Positions 22,221 through 30,418 of a stretch of DNA of 32,117 nucleotides are shown here, piece after piece. The stretch is taken from assembly GCF_030209355.1 (NCBI RefSeq), contig NZ_JARVSF010000032.1, positions 1 through 32,117 on the forward strand, written 5' to 3'. The stretch is from Pseudarthrobacter sp. fls2-241-R2A-127 (GTDB lineage: Bacteria; Actinomycetota; Actinomycetes; Actinomycetales; Micrococcaceae). The stretch's first letter is position 1, and each line of letters opens with the position of its first letter. Made by a program: the position numbers and the translations under genes. The notes beneath the pieces were generated by a model, which had not been told where the DNA came from, did no database searches, and saw only the letters and a list, made by a program, of their open reading frames with translations.

Positions 22221-23932
22221 CCGAAAACTTAGGGTCCGTTTCGGACCACAAGGAACAAGACCCCAAGACGGTGCTGGAGATCGACCACCTGCAGGTCACC
22301 TTCGCCACCGACGGCGGGGACGTCCATGCCGTCAAGGATGTGAACCTTGACGTCAGGGCCGGAGAAGTGCTGGCCATCGTGGGCGAATCCGGCTCCGGCA
22401 AGACTGTCACCGCCAAAACCATCCTGGGCCTGCTGCCCGAAACAGCGATGAGCTCCGGCGCGGTGATGATCAACGGCACCAACGTCATCAGCCTCAGCCC
22501 CGGGCGGCTCCGCCAGATCCGCGGACGCGATGTGGCCATGGTTTTCCAGGAACCGTCCACCGCCCTCAACCCCGTCTTCACGGTGGGATGGCAGATCGCC
22601 GAAGGCATCCGGGCCCACGCCGGAACAGACGGCAGCGGGCGCGTATCAAAAAAAGAAGCCAAGGAACGGGCCATCGAAGCCCTGCGCAAGGTGGGGATCC
22701 CGGACCCCGAACATCGTGTCAACTACTACCCGCACCAATTTTCCGGCGGACAAAAACAGCGTGTAGTGATCGCGGCCGCCCTGGCGCTGAACCCCGGCCT
22801 CATCGTCGCTGACGAACCCACCACGGCACTGGATGTCACGGTCCAGGCGGAAATCCTCGAACTCCTCCGGGACCTGCGGGACAAATACGGCACCTCGATC
22901 GTCCTGATCACCCACAACATGGGCGTCGTGGCCGACCTCGCCGACCGGGTGGTGGTGATGTACCGGGGCGACATCGTCGAAGAGGCCACGGCGAAGACGC
23001 TGTTCGCTGAACCCCGCCAGGACTACACCCGGAACCTCCTCGCTGCCGTGCCGCACCTGGGCCGCAACTCGGCGTCGGCGGGCCTGGCCGAACGTCCGCA
23101 CCAGGACGGGGAAGTGCTGGTGTCCGCCGACAACCTGGTGATCGAATACCCGGGACGGCTGGGTACCCCCGCATTCAAGGCAGTGGACGGCGTCAGCTTC
23201 ACCTTGTCCAGGGGCGAGGTGTTCGGCCTGGTAGGGGAGTCGGGGTCCGGCAAGACCACCATCGGGCGGGCCATCGCCGGGCTGAACCGAACCACCGGAG
23301 GCAGCCTGAAGGTGTTGGGATACGAAATGCTGAACCTGCGTGAACGCACGTTCAAACCGCTCCGCAAGGACATCGGGTTCGTCTTCCAGGACCCGGCCGC
23401 CTCCTTCAACCCGCAACTGACAATCGGTGAATGCATCGCGGAGCCTATGCTGATCCACACCCGGCCCAGCGAAGCGCAGGCGCGCAAGCGCGTCGGCGAG
23501 CTGCTGGAATCGGTGCAGCTGCCGGCGTCGTACGCGGGCCGCTACCCGCACGAACTCTCCGGCGGGCAGCGGCAGCGGGCATCACTGGCCCGGGCACTGA
23601 GCCTGAATCCGCGGCTGCTGATTGCGGATGAGCCGACGTCGGCCCTGGACGTTTCGGTGCAGGCGAAGGTCCTGGAACTGTTCAAGGACATTCAGGAGGA
23701 GTTCGGCTTCGGCTGCCTCTTCATCAGCCACGACCTTGCCGTGGTGGACATCCTGTCCTCCTGGGTGGGCGTGCTGTACAAGGGCAAACTGGTGGAACAG
23801 GGAATCGGCAGCCAGGTCATGGGCAACCCCCGCCATGACTACACACGCCGCCTGATCGCCTCGCTGCCGGTGCCGGACCCGGACGAACAGGCCAAGCGCC
23901 GCGAGGAACACCGGGCACTGCTGGGCATCTGA
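22217..23932 (+). CDS. Fused double ATPase of the peptide ABC importer (DppD-DppF)
   Basis: This 571-residue protein joins two complete ABC ATPases. In the first half, GESGSGKT (about 57), QFSGGQKQR and LIVADEPT are present, followed by the oligopeptide-type C-terminal region YTRNLLAAVP. The second half has GESGSGKT (about 342), LSGGQRQR and LLIADEPTSALDVS and ends with YTRRLIASLPVPDPDEQ. In many bacteria these are two genes (dppD and dppF); the fusion is common in Actinobacteria and Rhizobiales. The GTG at 22217 overlaps the permease stop, so coupled translation is likely. The frame upstream of it overlaps dppC in another register. Confidence 0.94.
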   Translation: MTENLGSVSDHKEQDPKTVLEIDHLQVTFATDGGDVHAVKDVNLDVRAGEVLAIVGESGSGKTVTAKTILGLLPETAMSSGAVMINGTNVISLSPGRLRQIRGRDVAMVFQEPSTALNPVFTVGWQIAEGIRAHAGTDGSGRVSKKEAKERAIEALRKVGIPDPEHRVNYYPHQFSGGQKQRVVIAAALALNPGLIVADEPTTALDVTVQAEILELLRDLRDKYGTSIVLITHNMGVVADLADRVVVMYRGDIVEEATAKTLFAEPRQDYTRNLLAAVPHLGRNSASAGLAERPHQDGEVLVSADNLVIEYPGRLGTPAFKAVDGVSFTLSRGEVFGLVGESGSGKTTIGRAIAGLNRTTGGSLKVLGYEMLNLRERTFKPLRKDIGFVFQDPAASFNPQLTIGECIAEPMLIHTRPSEAQARKRVGELLESVQLPASYAGRYPHELSGGQRQRASLARALSLNPRLLIADEPTSALDVSVQAKVLELFKDIQEEFGFGCLFISHDLAVVDILSSWVGVLYKGKLVEQGIGSQVMGNPRHDYTRRLIASLPVPDPDEQAKRREEHRALLGI

Positions 23933-23937
23933 GTCTG

Positions 23938-24001
23938 CCCTCGCGGCTCCTGCATGCAGGAGTTGAGGGCGCCGGTGCCGGCAGTCAGCCGGCACCGGCG
24001 C
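23938..24001 (+). terminator. Double hairpin terminator after the ABC operon
   Basis: Two stems follow the ATPase stop. The first is the 16-base palindrome CTCCTGCATGCAGGAG (23947-23962), flanked by CCTC/GAGG. The second is a perfect 14-bp stem (23969-23982 with 23988-24001, loop AGTCA). There is no long T-run, but the stems are very stable. Confidence 0.75.
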
Positions 24002-24032
24002 TTCACACCCGCGTTGATTCCATCGGCTCCCA

Positions 24033-24038
24033 TAGACT
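24033..24038 (+). promoter_or_regulatory. Candidate -10 of leaderless chorismate mutase transcript
   Basis: TAGACT is followed by six bases (GGAACC) and then the ATG at 24045. TTGATT at 24014 is too close to be a normal -35. Confidence 0.5.
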
Positions 24039-24044
24039 GGAACC

Positions 24045-24443
24045 ATGACGCAGCACAACCCCGGCTCAGACGATTTCGATCCATCCGCCAGTTCACTGGC
24101 AGGGCACGTGGATAATTCGGTGATGGCTGAACTGCTGTCCATCCGTTCCAGCATTGACAACATCGATGCCACCCTGGTGTACCTGTTGGCCGAACGGTTC
24201 AAGGCCACGCAAAAGGTGGGCTTCCTGAAGGCCGCGTACCGGTTGCCCGCCGGCGACCCCGGACGCGAGGCCGCCCAGATCGCACGGCTGCGGCGCCTCG
24301 CCGAGGACGCCCACCTCGACCCCGCCTTCGCGGAAAAGTTCCTCAACTTCATCATCGGCGAGGTGATCCGCCACCACGAGGCCATTGCCGAGGACCACCA
24401 GGCTTCGGCGGGAGCCAACCCCCGCAGCTCAGCACTGGCGTGA
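24045..24443 (+). CDS. Chorismate mutase (AroQ fold)
   Basis: This 132-residue protein is an all-helical AroQ-type domain at about 28-115. It has LSIRSSIDNIDATLVYLLAE then RFKATQKVGFLKA (the R-x-x-ID-x-ID...LL-x-ER...VG-x-K pattern), and later FAEKFLNFIIGEVIRHHEAI. The enzyme converts chorismate to prephenate for Phe and Tyr. The first 27 residues are acidic and probably disordered. It lacks a secretion signal and is not fused to a dehydratase or dehydrogenase. The GTG start of the next gene overlaps its stop, so the two are co-translated, although no metabolic link to the MetE-like protein is obvious. Confidence 0.9.
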   Translation: MTQHNPGSDDFDPSASSLAGHVDNSVMAELLSIRSSIDNIDATLVYLLAERFKATQKVGFLKAAYRLPAGDPGREAAQIARLRRLAEDAHLDPAFAEKFLNFIIGEVIRHHEAIAEDHQASAGANPRSSALA

Positions 24444-25507
24444 GCCGGGAGCAGCACCAACCCGCACCAGGCGGGCAGCCGGCCGTCGTTTCGCCGCAGG
24501 AAGTCACGGCCACCGGCCTGGGACCGTGGCCCGGCGATGATCCGCTCGAAGCCGCCCGGATCATTCGCGGCGAGCTTGGCAGCCCGCACCTGCCCTTCCT
24601 GGCCGAACTGCCGGACCGCGGCGTTGGTTCTGACGCCCTGGGCCGCACCGCATCCTTCCTCGAAGAACTGGCGGTGGACGTCCAGCCGCACGGATGGCGG
24701 CTCGTTGACCGTCCAGGCAAGGACATGCGGCGTGCCGCGTCGGCACTCTCCACCGACCTGAACGTCCTGGCCGACGTCGCCGGCGCGGAAGACGTATCGG
24801 CCCGGGACCTGAAGATCCAGCTTGTAGGGCCGCTAACCCTTGCCGCCGGGCTTTACCTGCACAACGGCGAACGGGCCCTGCTGGACCACGGCGCCCGCCG
24901 GGACCTCGCCGCCTCCCTGGCCGCCGGGGTGGGCGGTTACCTTGGCAGGGCCGCCGCAGCGGTACCCGGCGCCCGGCTGGTGGTCCAAATGGACGAACCG
25001 GCGATTTCGTCGGTGCTGGCCGGGACCATTCCCACGGCCAGCGGATACCGGACCCTCCGGGCCGTTGCGGCCGCCGAAGCACGGGAGGCCTGGCGCCTGG
25101 TCCTGGACGCCCTCCGGGCAGCGGGAGCCGCCGACGTCATCGTGTTCCTGCCGGGCATCGAAGCGCCGATCGAGCTGGCCCTCTCCGCGGGGGCTGACGG
25201 CATAGCGTTGCCGTTGAAGGCCCTGACCAACAGGCAATGGGAACAGCTCGCCGGTGCCGTCGAGGCCGGGAAGCATTTCTGGGCCGGTGCGCTGGAGGCT
25301 TCCGGTGGCACGCTCCCGCGGGTGGCCGACTGCGTGGAATCGCTTTGGCGTCCCTGGCGCCAGCTGGGCCTTCCGGCCCAGCTGCTCAGCGCGGTGCGGG
25401 TGACGCCCTCCGCAGGGCTGGCAGGACTCACCCCGGCACAGGCAACAGAGGTCCTGGGCAGGCTTACCCAGGTGGCGGACGGGCTCAACCAGCGGGTGCT
25501 GGGATAG
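24440..25507 (+). CDS. MetE C-terminal-like protein lacking the zinc ligands
   Basis: This 355-residue protein resembles the C-terminal catalytic barrel of cobalamin-independent methionine synthase. It has LKIQLVGPLTLAAGL (about 124-138) and VVQMDEPAISSV (about 181-192, with the MetE/UROD-like DEP). However, where MetE has HxHxC the sequence reads VFLPGI (235-240), and where MetE has the last zinc cysteine (DCGL) it reads PSAGL (323-327). Methionine synthesis by the usual mechanism is therefore unlikely. Homologues sit between mnmA and ligA in other Actinobacteria, as I recall, and have no assigned function that I know. The GTG start overlaps the chorismate mutase stop. It ends two bases from the convergent DUF4166 gene. 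Confidence 0.85.
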   Translation: MSREQHQPAPGGQPAVVSPQEVTATGLGPWPGDDPLEAARIIRGELGSPHLPFLAELPDRGVGSDALGRTASFLEELAVDVQPHGWRLVDRPGKDMRRAASALSTDLNVLADVAGAEDVSARDLKIQLVGPLTLAAGLYLHNGERALLDHGARRDLAASLAAGVGGYLGRAAAAVPGARLVVQMDEPAISSVLAGTIPTASGYRTLRAVAAAEAREAWRLVLDALRAAGAADVIVFLPGIEAPIELALSAGADGIALPLKALTNRQWEQLAGAVEAGKHFWAGALEASGGTLPRVADCVESLWRPWRQLGLPAQLLSAVRVTPSAGLAGLTPAQATEVLGRLTQVADGLNQRVLG

Positions 25508-25509
25508 GC

Positions 25510-26223
25510 TCAGACCCGGTTCTCCCAGCGGTCCGGCTGGGCGTACCGGGGGAGGTAGCTCTGGGCGGAGCTGCCACCGGAGTAGGGTCGCAGCCTGTAG
25601 TCGAAAGCGCCCGCGTACACCAGGACCAAGCCGATCTGCGGCTGGATCACCTTCACCTGGATACGGTGCCGCCCATGGGGGCCTTCGGCCGGGTCCCACC
25701 ACTGCTCCGCGTAGGCTTTTGCGTCCAGCGCCCGGGGGAGGGGCACCCGGAGCGGCCCGAGGAAGAGCCGCGAAGCCTCGGACACGCCACGCAGCCTTCC
25801 TTCCGGGGTCACTTCGAGGTTCAGGTCCGTCACGAGGCGCCGGTACCGGCCGACGTAATCCACCAGCTGGGTTGCGCCGCCGCGCATGGTGGCGCTGGTG
25901 GTGTCCTGGAAGAGCCGGGTGCGCCCGGGGAAGCGGATTTCCCGGCGTGCGGTCAGGCTGGAACGGCCAAAGGGATCCTGGTGCGCATGGTTTTCGATCC
26001 GGAACGGGACCTTTTCACCGTACTCGGGGAAAAAGGCTTCTTCGCCGCTAGTGAGCCGCAGCAGAGGGCGCAGCCACCGCTGGCGGCAGCCCACGACGTC
26101 GAAGGTTCCTTCGCCCACGCCGTATTGCCCTGATCCCGGGGCCAGGGAGAAGTACTCCTGCAATTCGGGCTGCAGGCGGGAAAACCCGGCACCCAGGGCC
26201 TGCTGGTAGATCGGGACGCTCAT
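25510..26223 (-). CDS. DUF4166 domain protein
   Basis: This 237-residue protein resembles the DUF4166 family (N-terminal YQQALGAGFSRLQPELQEYF, FDVVGCRQRWLRPLLRLT, then FQDTTSATMRGGATQLVDYV and a late VYAGAFDYRLRPY). No signal peptide or membrane helix is seen, and the function is unknown. The frame is open to 26325, but the ATG at 26223 has a perfect AGGAGG five bases upstream (26229-26234), the strongest ribosome-binding site in the window. It lies 40 bases after the DUF58 gene on the same strand, and a TAGATT at 26269-26274 could give it its own promoter. Membership in the MoxR operon is therefore uncertain. Confidence 0.78.
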   Translation of the reverse strand: MSVPIYQQALGAGFSRLQPELQEYFSLAPGSGQYGVGEGTFDVVGCRQRWLRPLLRLTSGEEAFFPEYGEKVPFRIENHAHQDPFGRSSLTARREIRFPGRTRLFQDTTSATMRGGATQLVDYVGRYRRLVTDLNLEVTPEGRLRGVSEASRLFLGPLRVPLPRALDAKAYAEQWWDPAEGPHGRHRIQVKVIQPQIGLVLVYAGAFDYRLRPYSGGSSAQSYLPRYAQPDRWENRV

Positions 26224-26263
26224 GGTGACCTCCTGTTGCTGTGGCGGACGGCTGCCGCCGGTT

Positions 26264-27556
26264 TCACAATCTACCGGCAGCCTTGAGCCGGATATACATG
26301 TCCGCGAGCCGGGGCGGCAACTCATGGGGTTCGGCGTCCACCACTTCCACGCCGTAACGCCGCAACTCGGCGGTCAGGGCTGCTCGCTGCAGGAGGGCGC
26401 GCTCCGCTGCGGCTGCCCGGAACACGCCGGTGGCATCGCTGCGTACGCGGAGCATGGCGCCGAGTTGGGGGTCGCGGACGGCGGCCACCACCACGACGTG
26501 CTGGCTGGCCAGCCGTTCGGCGGCCGGGAGCAGGCCTTCCTCTGGTGCACCGCCGTCCAGCGACGTCAGCAGGACCACCAGGGATCGATGCGCAGAGAGC
26601 GCCCTGACCTGCGCGGGGACCGCCGGCCAGTCCATCTCGATCAGCTCGGCTTCCAGCGGGGCCATGGCCTGGACCAGCCTCCCCAGGATGTTCCCCTGCC
26701 CGGCGGAAGCGGCACGTGCCCTGGTCCGCCGGTCAAACGCGACGAAGTCGACCCGGTCCCCGCCCCGTTCGGCCAGGACACCCAAGAGGAGCGCGGCCTC
26801 CATTCCAGTGTCCAGGCGTGTTTCGTCGCCGATCCTTGCGGCGGACGTCCGGGAGGTATCAAGGACCATCACCACCCGCCGGTCCCGCTCGGGGCGCCAG
26901 GTGCGGACCACCACCGCTGAGCGACGGGCGGTGGCGCGCCAGTCGATCGAGCGGACGTCGTCACCCCGGACATAATCGCGCAGGGAGTCGAACTCCGTTC
27001 CGGCACCGCGGATCTGGACGGCGGCCCTGCCGTCGAGTTCGCGCAGCTTCCTCAACTTTGAGGGCAGGTGCCGCCGGGAATGGAAGGGCGGCAGGACCCG
27101 CAGCGAGCCGGGACACCCGATGGTCCGCTGGCGGGCAGCAAGGCGAAGCGGGCCATAGGAACGGATGGTCACGTGCGGCGTTGTGAGGTCCCCCCGCCGG
27201 ACCGGTTGAAGCCGCACCGTATACCGGCGGCTTTCGCCTGCCGGCACGTTGATGTCCTGCACGGCGTTCCGGGCGCCGGCCGAAGGCTGCCAACCGTCCC
27301 TGGCAGAGCCGCGCACCGCCCGGCTGCCGTCGTTGCGGATCGTGAACACCGCATCCGCCGGGTTATTCAGTGTCACATTCCCGGGCGCCGGGCGCGCCAG
27401 GCTGATCCGTCGCACCGACCCGGCAAACACCACGTCCGTAAACGCCAGCGCCGCCAGCACGGCCACGGTGGCAAGGACGGTCAGCCAGCCGGGGAAGAGC
27501 AGCACCGGGGCAAGGCCAAGTAGTACCAGTGAGACGAAACGGCCCGAGATGGCCAT
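26264..27556 (-). CDS. DUF58 / vWA-like membrane protein
   Basis: This 430-residue protein has two N-terminal transmembrane helices (about 5-22 and 24-45), an immunoglobulin-like region (about 55-130) and the DUF58 signature GTEFDSLRDYVRGDDVRSID followed by WRATARR (about 184-210). A von Willebrand A-like fold follows, with VVMVLDTSRTS as a metal-site-like motif (about 230). DUF58 proteins are the standard partners of MoxR ATPases. Its ATG overlaps the moxR stop by one base (TGATG), which indicates translational coupling. It may act as the membrane anchor or substrate adaptor of the ATPase (inference). Confidence 0.92.
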   Translation of the reverse strand: MAISGRFVSLVLLGLAPVLLFPGWLTVLATVAVLAALAFTDVVFAGSVRRISLARPAPGNVTLNNPADAVFTIRNDGSRAVRGSARDGWQPSAGARNAVQDINVPAGESRRYTVRLQPVRRGDLTTPHVTIRSYGPLRLAARQRTIGCPGSLRVLPPFHSRRHLPSKLRKLRELDGRAAVQIRGAGTEFDSLRDYVRGDDVRSIDWRATARRSAVVVRTWRPERDRRVVMVLDTSRTSAARIGDETRLDTGMEAALLLGVLAERGGDRVDFVAFDRRTRARAASAGQGNILGRLVQAMAPLEAELIEMDWPAVPAQVRALSAHRSLVVLLTSLDGGAPEEGLLPAAERLASQHVVVVAAVRDPQLGAMLRVRSDATGVFRAAAAERALLQRAALTAELRRYGVEVVDAEPHELPPRLADMYIRLKAAGRL

Positions 27557-28569
27557 CAGCGGGGAACGGGAACGGACGCCAGGATGCTGCCAAGGACATC
27601 GTCCACCCGGACCCCGTCCATCTGTGCCTCGGGCTGCAGCGCCACGCGGTGGCGCAGGCAGGCCAGTGCCAGCGCCTTGACGTCATCAGGGGTGACGAAG
27701 GAGCGCCCGGAAAGCCATGCCCAGGACCGTGAGGCGTTGAGCAGGGCGGTGGCACCGCGCGGGGAGACGCCGAGCTGGAAGGATGGGGCACTCCGCGTAG
27801 CCCGAACCAGGTCCACGATGTAGCCGATGATTTCCGGTTCGAATGCCACCCGGGCCACTGCCTCGCGGGCCCGCTCCAGGTCCTGGGCACCAGCCACCGC
27901 CTGCACACCGGCGGCAGCCAGGTCCCGGGGATCGAACCCGGCGGCGTGGCGCCTGATGACCTCGATTTCATCCTGGCGCTGCGGCAGCGGCATGCTCAGC
28001 TTGAGCAGGAACCGGTCCAGCTGCGCCTCGGGCAGCGGATAGGTCCCCTCGTACTCCACCGGGTTCTGGGTGGCAGCCACCAGGAACGGTGCCGGCAGCA
28101 GCCGGGCCCGGCCGTCCACGGATACCTGCCGTTCCTCCATCGCTTCAAGGAGCGATGCCTGGGTCTTGGGGGGCGTCCGGTTGATCTCGTCCGCGAGGAG
28201 GAGGTTGGTGAACACCGGCCCCTCGCGGAAGCTGAACTCGGAGGTATGGGCGTCATAGACCAGCGAGCCTGTGACGTCGCCGGGCATCAGGTCCGGGGTG
28301 AACTGCACCCGCTTGGTGTCCAGGCTCAAGGCCGAGGACAACGCCCGGACCAACAGGGTCTTGGCCACGCCCGGGACGCCTTCCAGCAGCACGTGCCCCT
28401 GCGCAAGCAGGGCGATCAGGAAGCCCGTGACAGTTGCGTCCTGGCCCACCACCGCTTTTGCCACCTCGTGGCGGACAGCAAGGAGCGCCTGCCTGGCAGC
28501 GTTGTCGTCCACTGAATTGCCGCCCCCCACCGAATTTAGGACCTGCGGGCCACTGCTGTGTTCGCTCAT
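27556..28569 (-). CDS. moxR: MoxR family AAA+ ATPase
   Basis: This 337-residue ATPase has Walker A GVPGVAKT (64-71), Walker B LLLADEINR (123-131), sensor 1 ATQNP (166-170) and the MoxR-type segment EERQVSVDG. The C-terminal lid carries LGVSPRGATALLNASRSWAW. MoxR ATPases act as chaperones in maturing enzyme complexes or in envelope-stress responses, working with vWA proteins. The ATG overlaps the preceding DUF4350 stop by four bases (ATGA), and the stop overlaps the DUF58 start. It is the centre of the operon. Confidence 0.95.
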   Translation of the reverse strand: MSEHSSGPQVLNSVGGGNSVDDNAARQALLAVRHEVAKAVVGQDATVTGFLIALLAQGHVLLEGVPGVAKTLLVRALSSALSLDTKRVQFTPDLMPGDVTGSLVYDAHTSEFSFREGPVFTNLLLADEINRTPPKTQASLLEAMEERQVSVDGRARLLPAPFLVAATQNPVEYEGTYPLPEAQLDRFLLKLSMPLPQRQDEIEVIRRHAAGFDPRDLAAAGVQAVAGAQDLERAREAVARVAFEPEIIGYIVDLVRATRSAPSFQLGVSPRGATALLNASRSWAWLSGRSFVTPDDVKALALACLRHRVALQPEAQMDGVRVDDVLGSILASVPVPR

Positions 28570-29777
28570 TGGGTCATGACCTCTTTCTCGAGTTTGTCCA
28601 TGGCCTGTGACCAGGCCACCAGGCGGGCTTCGGTTGCCGGGCGTTCGTTCACCAGCACGCGCACGACGGCGGGGTCCCGGCCCAGGAGCCGGGCCGCGGC
28701 GGCAATGACGTCCTCGGCTCCGGCGCCCGGTCCCAGTCGGAGCTTTCCGGAGAGCCGCGCCAGCATGCCGGCCCGCAGGTTGTCCCGGGCCTGGTCCAGG
28801 GCACGCGAGTCCTGGTAGAGCCTGGCGCGTCCTTCCGCGGTCTCAACCGCCTTGACCACCACCGGGAGGGGCTCGAATACCAACGGCCCGTGCCTGCGGC
28901 CACGCCAGAGGATTGCCGTTACTGCCACGAGGAGCAGCCAAGGCCCCAGGAACCGCGCCCAACCCGGTGCCAGGTCATCGAGGGTCTTCCCGTGGCCGGT
29001 CACCGTAACGTCCTCCAGCGAGGGCAGGTACCAGACGAGGTCCGGCGAGGCGCCGAGCAGCCTGACCGCCAGGGCGGCGTTTCCCAGGTCGTCGAGCTTG
29101 TCGTTCCCCAGGATGGCAGTGCTTCCCAGCACTGCCGTGCGCCGGTCGCTGCTGACGGCGAGCATCCCGGCGGTTCCCGCTGCCCGGTAACAGGTGCTGC
29201 CGCCGTCGTACACGAAACCACCTTGGCCGGTGACCTGGCCCGCGGCATTGGCGTCGGTCTGGGTGCACCTTGGGTCCAGGACCGGGAAGACGTCAGGCAC
29301 GACTCCGGCCTGGTGGATGCCGACATCCAAGGCGGCGAGGGTGTCCAGCCTGGGTGAGATGACCACCACACGGTCCGACGCGGCCAGCAAGGCGGCAAGC
29401 TGGGGCTTTCCAAGGATGCCGTTCCGGTCGTAAACCAGCAGCGTGGGGGAGGAGCCTGACTGGAGGTCGGCCAGCGCTGCATCGAAGCGGTCCGGGGTGT
29501 GGACGTTCACGCCATGGTGGCCGAGAATCTGCGCGAGCGCCTTGGCGCCGTTGGGTCCGGCATTGTGGACGGACAACGGTACCGTGTCGCCCTTAGGCGC
29601 CAGTTGGGTCCCGATGACCAATGCCAGCGCCATGATGGCCACCACGGCGGAACCCGCCAGGCCGCGGTGGCTCCCGATCCATGCGAAGGGCCCGCGGCCC
29701 CGCCGGGCTTGCGCGGAGGCGTTCCCGGAGCCTGGCGTGTTCCAGCGCCCCGTGCCCACGGTTGGCTGCCCGGTCAT
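28566..29777 (-). CDS. DUF4350 domain membrane protein
   Basis: This 403-residue protein has one transmembrane helix at about 38-58 and a second at about 278-293 (FLGPWLLLVAVTAILW). Between them lies an extracytoplasmic region of about 220 residues that starts with the DUF4350 pattern PLSVHNAGPNGAKALAQILG. A cytoplasmic tail rich in Arg and Ala follows. Two cysteines in the external domain (DPRCTQ and GSTCYRA) could form a disulfide. Its function is unknown, but its place between DUF4129 and MoxR genes is conserved in Actinobacteria. Its ATG overlaps the DUF4129 stop (ATGA). Confidence 0.88.
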   Translation of the reverse strand: MTGQPTVGTGRWNTPGSGNASAQARRGRGPFAWIGSHRGLAGSAVVAIMALALVIGTQLAPKGDTVPLSVHNAGPNGAKALAQILGHHGVNVHTPDRFDAALADLQSGSSPTLLVYDRNGILGKPQLAALLAASDRVVVISPRLDTLAALDVGIHQAGVVPDVFPVLDPRCTQTDANAAGQVTGQGGFVYDGGSTCYRAAGTAGMLAVSSDRRTAVLGSTAILGNDKLDDLGNAALAVRLLGASPDLVWYLPSLEDVTVTGHGKTLDDLAPGWARFLGPWLLLVAVTAILWRGRRHGPLVFEPLPVVVKAVETAEGRARLYQDSRALDQARDNLRAGMLARLSGKLRLGPGAGAEDVIAAAARLLGRDPAVVRVLVNERPATEARLVAWSQAMDKLEKEVMTQ

Positions 29778-30418
29778 GGCGCAGGCACCGTGCCGGCGGA
29801 ACCGGCGCTTGCGGGCTTCATGGCCTCCAGCCTGGTATCGAGTCCCACCATGTCCCGGTACTGTCCGCTGTCCGCCGGCCTGTTACCGTAGCGGATCCCG
29901 TCAAAGGTGGCCGCTGCCCATTGCAGGGATCCGGCTTCGGCGGCGAACTGGACGGACAGCGCCCGTGCCACTTCGTCCGCAGTCCTTCCCGGCTGAGGGT
30001 CCAGAACGGTGCGGAGTTCGGCGTTGCGCACCAGGGCCCGGAAACGGTCGACGACGGCGTCCCCCCAGTTTCCCGCCGCGGCAGCAGCGTCCGCGCGGGC
30101 ACGGAAGTCCCCGGCCGCCAGTGAGTCTTCCACCTCGAAGACGTCCCTGGCCTGCCGGGTGCGGGCGTTCAGACGGGGGCGCGCGAGGATGATCGCGGCC
30201 GCGATGATCGCGGCAATGACAATGGCGATGGCAACGCCGGGGATGGACGGCGCATCCCCCCGCGAGCCGTCCAGGGATTGCAGCCAGTCAAGGAAGTTCC
30301 GCCACAGGGTGTCAAGAAAGGAGGGTGCGGCCTCCCGGTATTCAGGTTTGGACAGTTCCTCGGCAGCCCAGCGCCGTGCCTCGTCGGTGCCTGGAAGTAC
30401 CGGAGGCTCAGCGGCCAT
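29774..30418 (-). CDS. DUF4129 domain membrane protein
   Basis: This 214-residue protein has one transmembrane helix at about 63-83 (GVAIAIVIAAIIAAAIILA). The C-terminal cytoplasmic DUF4129 region (about 120-200) contains WGDAVVDRFRALVRNAEL, GRTADEVARAL and FDGIRYGNRPA. The frame is open to 30544, but the ATG at 30418 gives MAAEPPVLPGTDEA, the more natural start. This start lies 11 bases inside the end of the preceding gene. The family is found with MoxR/DUF58 systems and has no biochemical function that I know. Confidence 0.87.
   Translation of the reverse strand: MAAEPPVLPGTDEARRWAAEELSKPEYREAAPSFLDTLWRNFLDWLQSLDGSRGDAPSIPGVAIAIVIAAIIAAAIILARPRLNARTRQARDVFEVEDSLAAGDFRARADAAAAAGNWGDAVVDRFRALVRNAELRTVLDPQPGRTADEVARALSVQFAAEAGSLQWAAATFDGIRYGNRPADSGQYRDMVGLDTRLEAMKPASAGSAGTVPAP

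Noticed and set aside
24440..25507. Annotation as functional methionine synthase MetE
   Set aside because: The protein is half the length of MetE, lacks its N-terminal half and has none of the expected zinc ligands.
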